From positions 1-10,948 of the forward strand of contig CAAENU010000181.1 in the NCBI GenBank assembly GCA_900757415.1: 10,948 nucleotides of DNA, read 5' to 3'. The notes beneath the pieces were generated by a model that saw nothing but the letters and a program-made list of their open reading frames with translations, was not told where the DNA came from and did not search any database. Below are positions 6,777-10,948 of the stretch, piece after piece (within the stretch, counting starts at the first letter, position 1; every line of letters begins with the position of its first letter). The position numbers and the translations under genes are program-made. Source of the DNA: an uncultured Oscillospiraceae bacterium (lineage in GTDB: Bacteria > Bacillota > Clostridia > Oscillospirales > Oscillospiraceae).

Positions 6777-6777
6777 T
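6749..6777 (+). promoter_or_regulatory. Probable moaA operon promoter
   Basis: A -35 box CCGACA (6749-6754, four of six) and a -10 box GATAAT (6772-6777, five of six), separated by 17 bp. Transcription would start near 6784, giving a leader of about 60 nt. Only 7 bp separate its -35 box from that of the opposing IclR promoter. Confidence 0.6.
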
Positions 6778-6811
6778 ACCGAATGACATATTTGAAATGG
6801 AGGCACCTGAA

Positions 6812-6898
6812 ATGATAGAATACATAGGAAAAGGAAGGAAAGCGTATGAACGATGTGTTAGGCAGAAGCATTACCTATCTCAGGCTGTCTGTTACTGA
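6812..6898 (+). other. Possible 28-codon leader ORF overlapping the moaA start
   Basis: An ATG at 6812 has a good ribosome binding site (TGGAGG, 6798-6803, 8 nt away) and opens a 28-codon frame ending at TGA 6896-6898, inside moaA in another frame. The peptide would begin MIEYIGKGRKAYERC. The moaA ATG has its own AAGGAAGG site. The leader could modulate moaA translation, or may be chance. Confidence 0.25.
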
Positions 6899-7793
6899 GC
6901 TTTGCGACTTGCGATGCCAGTACTGTATGGCGGAGGAGGGCGTATATAAACGCGGCCATGAAGAGTTGTGCTCCTTTGAAGAGCTGCGGGATTATGCGGC
7001 GGCTGCCGCAAAACTGGGTGTGACCAAAATCCGCGTGACCGGCGGCGAACCGTTGGTGCGGCGTGGGATCGTGGAGCTGTGCGCCATGCTGCGTGCCATA
7101 CCCGGTGTAGAGGAGATTTGCCTGACCAGCAATGGCATCCGTCTGCCGCAGCTTGCTCTGCCGCTGCGGAATGCGGGCGTAGATCGGCTGAATATCAGCG
7201 TGGATTCCCTCCGCCCGGAGCGGTATCATGCGATCACGCGGGTGGGAGAACTGTCAGAAGTATGGCAGGGCATAGAAGCGGCGGAGGAGGCCGGCTTTCG
7301 GGAGTTGAAGCTCAATTGCGTGCTGCTGGGCGGCATCAACGACGACGAGATTGGGGATTTTGTCCGCCTGACGCAGGAAAAGCCGTGGCAGGTGCGTTTT
7401 ATTGAGCTGATGCCGATGGGTGTCTGTGCGGCATGGCCGCGGGAGCGCTTTCTTTCGGCTCAGGCGGTTCTTGACCGTGTGCCGGAGCTGCGTCCTGTCG
7501 GCCGGGACGGCGTTGCAAGGCTGTATCGCCTGCCGGGGGCAAAAGGAACTGTGGGCCTGATCGAGCCGATGAGCTGCGCGTTCTGCGATGCGTGCACAAG
7601 GATCCGCATCACGGCGGATGGAAAGCTGAAGCCGTGTCTGCACTCGGAGACAGAGGTGGCGTTACGCGGCCTCAAGGGGGAAGAGCTGGCGCAGGCCATC
7701 CGCCGGGGAATCCTCATGAAGCCGGAGCGCCACCACATGGACGAGATCGGGCGGACGGAGACGCATCGCGGCATGTTCGAGATAGGGGGATGA
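6846..7793 (+). CDS. moaA: GTP 3',8-cyclase MoaA
   Basis: A 315-residue radical-SAM enzyme that turns GTP into 3',8-cyclo-7,8-dihydro-GTP, the first committed step of molybdenum cofactor synthesis. The N-terminal SAM-binding 4Fe-4S cluster uses CX3CX2C at C20, C24 and C27. The GGEP motif (TGGEPLVR, 65-72) contacts SAM. The second, C-terminal cluster that holds the substrate has CX2CX13C at C247, C250 and C264 (FCDACTRIRITADGKLKPCL). The chain ends in Gly-Gly (314-315), needed for activity in characterised MoaA. Length is slightly short of the usual 320-340. The ATG follows AAGGAAGG (6832-6839). It is the first gene of a four-gene operon divergent from the IclR regulator; moaC begins 6 bp after its stop. 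Confidence 0.97.
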   Translation: MNDVLGRSITYLRLSVTELCDLRCQYCMAEEGVYKRGHEELCSFEELRDYAAAAAKLGVTKIRVTGGEPLVRRGIVELCAMLRAIPGVEEICLTSNGIRLPQLALPLRNAGVDRLNISVDSLRPERYHAITRVGELSEVWQGIEAAEEAGFRELKLNCVLLGGINDDEIGDFVRLTQEKPWQVRFIELMPMGVCAAWPRERFLSAQAVLDRVPELRPVGRDGVARLYRLPGAKGTVGLIEPMSCAFCDACTRIRITADGKLKPCLHSETEVALRGLKGEELAQAIRRGILMKPERHHMDEIGRTETHRGMFEIGG

Positions 7794-7799
7794 CGGCGC

Positions 7800-8270
7800 G
7801 TGGAACTGACACATTTTAATGAGCAGGGGCGTGCCCGCATGGTGGACGTCAGCGGGAAAGATGTGACGGATCGCGCCGCACGCGCTGCGGCGACAGTCCA
7901 TATGGCGAAGGCGACCATGGACAAGATCAGGGAAGGCGCCATCGGCAAGGGCGATGTGCTGGCGGTGGCGCAGGTGGCCGGTATCATGGCGGCAAAGAAA
8001 AACAGCGAGCTGATTCCCATGTGCCATCCGTTGCTGCTGACGAAAGTGGATATTTCGTTTTCTATGGAGGATACCGCCCTTCATATTCAAAGCGAGGTGC
8101 GCTGCCGCGGCGAAACGGGCGTGGAGATGGAAGCGCTGACCGCCGTCAGCGTTGCGGCCTTGACGGTGTACGATATGTGCAAGGCTGTGCAGCGGGATAT
8201 GTCCATCACCGATATTCATCTGCTTTATAAAGCGGGCGGGAAGAGCGGTGTTTACGAAGTGGAGGAATAG
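7800..8270 (+). CDS. moaC: Cyclic pyranopterin monophosphate synthase MoaC
   Basis: A 156-residue protein that converts the MoaA product to cyclic pyranopterin monophosphate. Family hallmarks are complete: LTHFNEQGRARMVDVSGKDV (3-22), the active-site loop ELIPMCHPLLLTKV (70-83), GVEMEALTAVSVAALTVYDM (107-126), and D125/K128 in YDMCKAVQRDM, which correspond to the catalytic Asp and Lys. The start is a GTG at 7800, six bases after the moaA stop; homologous N-termini begin at this point and the next ATG would cut into the conserved segment. A G-rich stretch at the moaA end (7785-7789) can serve as its ribosome binding site. The next gene follows after 3 bp. Confidence 0.96.
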   Translation: MELTHFNEQGRARMVDVSGKDVTDRAARAAATVHMAKATMDKIREGAIGKGDVLAVAQVAGIMAAKKNSELIPMCHPLLLTKVDISFSMEDTALHIQSEVRCRGETGVEMEALTAVSVAALTVYDMCKAVQRDMSITDIHLLYKAGGKSGVYEVEE

Positions 8271-8273
8271 AAG

Positions 8274-8708
8274 ATGGCCTATGTGACGGCTGTAAACATC
8301 AGTGAGAAAAAAGGCGTGCGCAAGCATGCGGTGCCATATGTGGAGCTGAAGCGGCACCACGGCATTGTGGGCGATGCGCACGCGGGCGACTGGCACAGGC
8401 AGATCAGCCTGCTGGCGGACGAGAGCGTGGATACCATGCGTGAGGTCTGTCCTATTGAGTTGGATGCAGGCGTGTTTGCCGAGAATATCAATACCCGCGG
8501 CATTGAGCTGAAAACGCTGCCTGTTGGGACGCATCTGCGGGTGGGCGAAACGGAACTGGAGGTCACGCAGATCGGCAAGCAGTGCCACAACGACTGCCAG
8601 ATCAAGCGAACAGCCGGGAAATGCGTGATGCCGACGGAGGGAATCTTTGCCATTGTCATAAAAGAGGGCCGCGTAAAAGCGGGCGATGAGATCGAGGTGC
8701 TGAAATGA
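8274..8708 (+). CDS. Small MOSC-domain protein
   Basis: A 144-residue protein that is essentially a single MOSC domain. MOSC domains form the C-terminus of eukaryotic molybdenum cofactor sulfurase; small bacterial ones such as YiiM bind or use the cofactor. Visible features are HHGIVGDAHAG (28-38), RQISLLADESVDTM (42-55), FAENINTRGIEL (68-79) and the segment IGKQCHNDCQIKRTAGKCVM (100-119), with C104, C108 and C117. The first of these cysteines is at the position expected for a sulfur-carrying or Mo-binding residue in this family (inference). It is placed between moaC (3-bp gap; GGAGG at 8261-8265) and a molybdopterin-binding protein whose start overlaps its stop by 4 bp. That suggests late modification or delivery of the cofactor. 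Confidence 0.9.
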   Translation: MAYVTAVNISEKKGVRKHAVPYVELKRHHGIVGDAHAGDWHRQISLLADESVDTMREVCPIELDAGVFAENINTRGIELKTLPVGTHLRVGETELEVTQIGKQCHNDCQIKRTAGKCVMPTEGIFAIVIKEGRVKAGDEIEVLK

Positions 8709-9724
8709 AGCTGATTCGGACGGTGGATGCCGTGGGGCAGGTGCTGTGCCACGACATGACGCAGATCATCAAGGATACATATAAGGATGCCCGGTTCCGC
8801 AAGGGACATGTGGTCACGCCGGAGGATATTCCCGTGCTGCTGAGCATGGGTAAGGAACATCTCTATGTCTGGGAGATGACCCCCGGCATGGTGCATGAGA
8901 ACGACGCGGCGGAGCGCCTGCTTAAGCTGTGCGGGCAGGAGAATATGGAACGCAGTCAGGTCAAGGAGGGCAAGATCGAGCTGAAGGCCGCTTGTGACGG
9001 CGTATTTCTGGTGGACTCCCAGCGGCTGATCGCAGTAAACGGCCAGGATGAGGTAATGATCGCCACCCGTAAAGGCGGTACTGCCGTTCATAAGGGTGAC
9101 AAGCTGGCTGGTATGCGCGTGATCCCTCTTGTTATTGCGGAAGAAAAGCTGCAAAAGGCGGAGCAGGCTGCGGGCGGCGAGCCGCTGCTGACGCTGCGTC
9201 CCTATGTGCGGAAAACCGCATGCATCGTCGCCACCGGCGGCGAGGTGAAGAGGGGACTTATCAGGGATACCTTTACCCCGGTGGTGGTGGATAAGCTGAA
9301 AACCTATGGCATCGAAACGCTGGAGGTGGTCTATTCCGGCGACGGTGTGGAGAATGTCCGCGATGCGGTGCTGGCCATGCGCCAAAAGCGGCCCGATATG
9401 ATCCTGTGCACCGGCGGCATGAGTGTTGATCCCGATGATAATACCCCCGGCGGCATTCGCGCGACGGGCGCGCGTATCGTGGCTTACGGTGCGCCGGTGC
9501 TGCCCGGCGCCATGTTCCTGTTGGGTTATTTTGAGGACGGCATGCCTGTCATGGGTCTGCCCGGCTGCGTGATGTATGCCGGCGCCACGGTGTTCGACCT
9601 GATGCTGCCCCGGGTGGCGGCGGATGTGCCTGTTACCCGCGCCGATATTGCGGCGCTGGGTGAGGGGGGATTGTGCCTCGGCTGCGGCGAATGCCATTAC
9701 CCCATCTGTCCCTTCGGCAAATAA
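8705..9724 (+). CDS. MoeA-like molybdopterin-binding protein with Cys-rich tail
   Basis: A 339-residue protein. Residues about 170-305 form an MPT-binding (MoCF_biosynth) domain: ATGGEVKRG (176-184), the signature CTGGMSVDPDDNTPGG (235-250), and GLPGC (284-288). The first 165 residues do not look like the usual MoeA N-terminal domains I-II, although VDAVGQVLCHDMTQI (7-21) resembles the start of MoeA, and the chain is about 60 residues shorter than MoeA. The C-terminus carries C324, C327, C330 and C335 (CLGCGECHYPICPFGK), a CX2CX2CX4C pattern like a 4Fe-4S ferredoxin half. It is a known but uncharacterised type in Clostridia as far as I can judge. It may insert, hold or hand on the Mo cofactor. 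The start overlaps the MOSC gene stop (ATGA). Confidence 0.87.
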   Translation: MKLIRTVDAVGQVLCHDMTQIIKDTYKDARFRKGHVVTPEDIPVLLSMGKEHLYVWEMTPGMVHENDAAERLLKLCGQENMERSQVKEGKIELKAACDGVFLVDSQRLIAVNGQDEVMIATRKGGTAVHKGDKLAGMRVIPLVIAEEKLQKAEQAAGGEPLLTLRPYVRKTACIVATGGEVKRGLIRDTFTPVVVDKLKTYGIETLEVVYSGDGVENVRDAVLAMRQKRPDMILCTGGMSVDPDDNTPGGIRATGARIVAYGAPVLPGAMFLLGYFEDGMPVMGLPGCVMYAGATVFDLMLPRVAADVPVTRADIAALGEGGLCLGCGECHYPICPFGK

Positions 9725-9730
9725 GAAGCG

Positions 9731-9754
9731 TCATACGCCTGAGGGGGCGTATGA
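9731..9754 (+). terminator. Hairpin after the moaA operon (weak terminator or attenuator)
   Basis: TCATACGCC (9731-9739) pairs with GGCGTATGA (9746-9754) to make a 9-bp stem with a 6-nt loop, 6 bp past the stop of the MoeA-like gene. Only TTT follows before A-rich sequence, so termination is probably partial, and some read-through into modA is likely. Confidence 0.6.
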
Positions 9755-9770
9755 TTTAAAAAGCGTTATC

Positions 9771-9799
9771 CTCACAAGAGAATTGCGATACGATAAAAT
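9771..9799 (+). promoter_or_regulatory. Probable modA promoter
   Basis: A -35 box CTCACA (9771-9776, four of six) and a -10 box TAAAAT (9794-9799, five of six) with a 17-bp spacer, downstream of the hairpin. Expected leader is about 20 nt. No ModE-type operator was recognised nearby. Confidence 0.45.
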
Positions 9800-9826
9800 A
9801 AGAAACACAAAGAAAGGAAACCTGAG

Positions 9827-10696
9827 TTGAAAAAGTTTATTTCCCTGCTGCTGGCGCTGGCTATGGCACTGAGCCTTGTGGCCTGCGGCAACGGCGGCAG
9901 CGCCGACACCAACCAGGACGCCAACAATGCGGATGATCAGCAGACCCCCGCCGAGACCGTGGAGCTGACGGTGTTTGCCGCCGCCTCCCTGACCGAGTCA
10001 CTGACCGCTATCGGTGAGAAGTACATGGCTGAGAATGAGAATGTGAAGATCAACTTCAACTTCGATTCCTCCGGCAAGCTGTACACCCAGATCAAGGAAG
10101 GCGCGCCCTGCGACCTGTTCATTTCCGCCGCTCCCAAGCAGATGAATCAGCTGGACGGCACCCTGAAGGATGACGCCGACAAGAACCCCGACGGTCTGGA
10201 CATGCTGGTCGAGGGCAGCCGCCTGGATCTGCTGGAGAACAAAGTTGTCTTGGCTGTGGCCGAGGGCAGCGACAAGGGTATCGACAGCTTCGATAAGCTG
10301 GCTGAGCTGCTGAAGTCCGGCGGCGTGACCCTGGCTATCGGCAACGAGGATGTGCCCGTTGGCCAGTACACCAAGAAGATCTTTGCCTACTACGAGATCG
10401 ACGAGGCCGCCATTGCCGCCAACCTGACCTATGGCTCCAACGTGAAGGAAGTCACCACCGCCGTGTCTGAGGGCACCGTGGACTGCGGCATCATCTATGC
10501 CTCCGACGCTTACTCCGCCGGGCTGACCGTGGCCGCTGAGGCTACCGCCGACATGTGCGGTCAGGTCATCTATCCCGCCGCCGTGCTGAACACCTCCACC
10601 CAGCGGGAGGCTGCCGCCGCGTTCCTGGCTTACCTGCAGGACGCTGACGCTTCCGCTGAGTTCGAGAAGGTGCTGTTCACCCCCCTGAGCAAGTAA
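9827..10696 (+). CDS. modA: Molybdate ABC transporter substrate-binding lipoprotein ModA
   Basis: A 289-residue extracytoplasmic protein that captures molybdate (or tungstate) and delivers it to ModB. The N-terminus is a lipoprotein signal: MKKFISLLLALAMALSLVAC, with lipobox LVAC and lipidated C20, followed by a flexible acidic linker (21-45). The mature part matches ModA: LTVFAAASLTESL (47-59), a Ser-containing oxyanion-site region SSGKL (81-85), DLFISA (96-101), NEDVPVGQY (173-181) and VIYPAAVLN (247-255). Length is a little above usual because of the linker. The start is TTG at 9827, the only start that keeps the signal peptide, with AAAGGAAA (9813-9820) before it. Codons are strongly biased to C/G endings (Lys almost all AAG), more so than in the moa genes, suggesting high expression. 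Confidence 0.95.
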   Translation: MKKFISLLLALAMALSLVACGNGGSADTNQDANNADDQQTPAETVELTVFAAASLTESLTAIGEKYMAENENVKINFNFDSSGKLYTQIKEGAPCDLFISAAPKQMNQLDGTLKDDADKNPDGLDMLVEGSRLDLLENKVVLAVAEGSDKGIDSFDKLAELLKSGGVTLAIGNEDVPVGQYTKKIFAYYEIDEAAIAANLTYGSNVKEVTTAVSEGTVDCGIIYASDAYSAGLTVAAEATADMCGQVIYPAAVLNTSTQREAAAAFLAYLQDADASAEFEKVLFTPLSK

Positions 10697-10720
10697 TCTC
10701 TCATACTCCCACCCCTTTAC

Positions 10721-10749
10721 TGGGCAGGGCGCGAAACGCGCCCTGCCCA
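10721..10749 (+). terminator. 13-bp GC-rich hairpin between modA and modB
   Basis: TGGGCAGGGCGCG (10721-10733) pairs perfectly with CGCGCCCTGCCCA (10737-10749) around an AAA loop. No T run follows, so it is more likely an mRNA 3'-end stabiliser that raises modA over modB expression than a full terminator. It is typed as terminator for lack of a better class. Confidence 0.6.
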
Positions 10750-10755
10750 CATCCC

Positions 10756-10798
10756 GTTTCAGCTATGCAAAAGCATAGCAAAAAAATAGGAATGAAAC
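10756..10798 (+). repeat. Nested inverted repeats upstream of modB
   Basis: An inner hairpin GCTATGC (10762-10768) / GCATAGC (10773-10779) with an AAAA loop lies within an outer pair GTTTCA (10756-10761) / TGAAAC (10793-10798). The outer strand is separated from the inner stem by an A-rich bulge. Because an A run, not a T run, follows the inner stem, it is not a plus-strand terminator. A role in modB translation or as an operator is open. Confidence 0.45.
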
Positions 10799-10821
10799 CG
10801 ATGGTATCAGGAGGTCCCCTC

Positions 10822-10948
10822 ATGGATTGGTATCCCCTCTTAAACTCGCTGCGTATTGCCGCCATCTCGGCGGTGGTGGTGTTCTTCGCGGGCATCGCCG
10901 CGGCGTACTATATCGCAAAGCTCCCGCGTCTGGTCAAGGGTGTGCTCG
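10822..10948 (+). CDS. modB: Molybdate ABC transporter permease ModB (5' part, cut by window edge)
   Basis: Only the first 42 codons are in the window, and the frame stays open to the edge. The protein begins MDWYPLLNSLRIAAISAVVV, the typical N-terminus of ModB permeases: a short amphipathic start followed by the first membrane helix (about residues 10-30). The helix is followed by basic AKLPRLVKGV, which marks the cytoplasmic side. ModB forms the channel of the molybdate importer with ModC ATPase. AGGAGGT at 10809-10815 is 6 nt from this ATG, which supports it over two in-frame upstream ATGs at 10792 and 10801. It lies 125 bp after modA, in the same direction, and is probably in the same transcript. 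The rest of the gene and modC are outside the window. Confidence 0.88.
   Translation, partial: MDWYPLLNSLRIAAISAVVVFFAGIAAAYYIAKLPRLVKGVL

Noticed and set aside
6778..6845. Moco riboswitch in the moaA leader
   Set aside because: The leader after the probable start site is only about 60 nt, too short for the known Moco aptamer, and no extended set of stems is visible.
8279..9697. A 472-codon minus-strand frame opposite the MOSC and MoeA-like genes
   Set aside because: It is antisense to two well-supported coding regions with coupled starts and stops, and its composition marks it as a shadow frame.
1..10948. CRISPR arrays, tRNA genes, insertion sequences or phage attachment sites
   Set aside because: No regularly spaced repeats, cloverleaf-like sequence, transposase-like frame or terminal inverted repeats with target duplications were seen.

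Overview
The window reads as a GC-rich, low-redundancy stretch of a bacterial chromosome. It most likely comes from a Gram-positive anaerobe of the class Clostridia, perhaps Oscillospiraceae-like. The reasons are the strong AGGAGG-type ribosome binding sites, consensus sigma-A promoters with 17-bp spacers, a lipoprotein-type ModA, PlsY as the acyltransferase, and a PDZ/radical-SAM/DUF512 gene next to der. The family-level placement is inference. No tRNA, rRNA, CRISPR array, insertion sequence or phage gene is visible.

Left part (1-5301, all + strand). A consensus promoter on the minus strand (23-51) points out of the window to a gene that is not visible. A second consensus promoter (110-138), preceded by a perfect 16-bp palindrome, drives yceD (DUF177) and rpmF (ribosomal protein L32), which end at a strong terminator. 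A new promoter then leads a housekeeping operon: a PDZ/radical-SAM/DUF512 protein, the double-GTPase ribosome assembly factor der, the glycerol-3-phosphate acyltransferase plsY, and a 10-TM EamA/DMT-family transporter. The genes are nearly abutting or overlapping, apart from a 32-bp gap before the transporter.

Right part (5433-10948). This is a molybdenum block. On the minus strand an IclR-family regulator and a MogA/MoaB-type protein overlap by 4 bp. Divergent from them are moaA, moaC, a small MOSC-domain protein and a MoeA-like molybdopterin-binding protein with a ferredoxin-like four-cysteine tail. After a hairpin and a probable new promoter come modA (lipoprotein) and the start of modB, cut by the window edge. 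Together these would take up molybdate (ModA/ModB), make cyclic pyranopterin monophosphate from GTP (MoaA/MoaC), adenylylate molybdopterin (Mog-like), and handle or modify the finished cofactor (MOSC, MoeA-like). Genes for molybdopterin synthase (moaD/moaE), moeB, a canonical moeA, modC and any molybdoenzyme are not in view.

The most unusual points are the Cys-rich tail of the MoeA-like protein and its translational coupling to a Cys-containing MOSC protein; the very tight divergent regulator/moaA promoter, whose two -35 boxes lie 7 bp apart with 21-bp-phased direct repeats; and the structured modA-modB spacer. Nothing in the window amounts to a clearly new system. It is a core-gene region plus a well-formed but lineage-specific molybdenum cofactor cluster.
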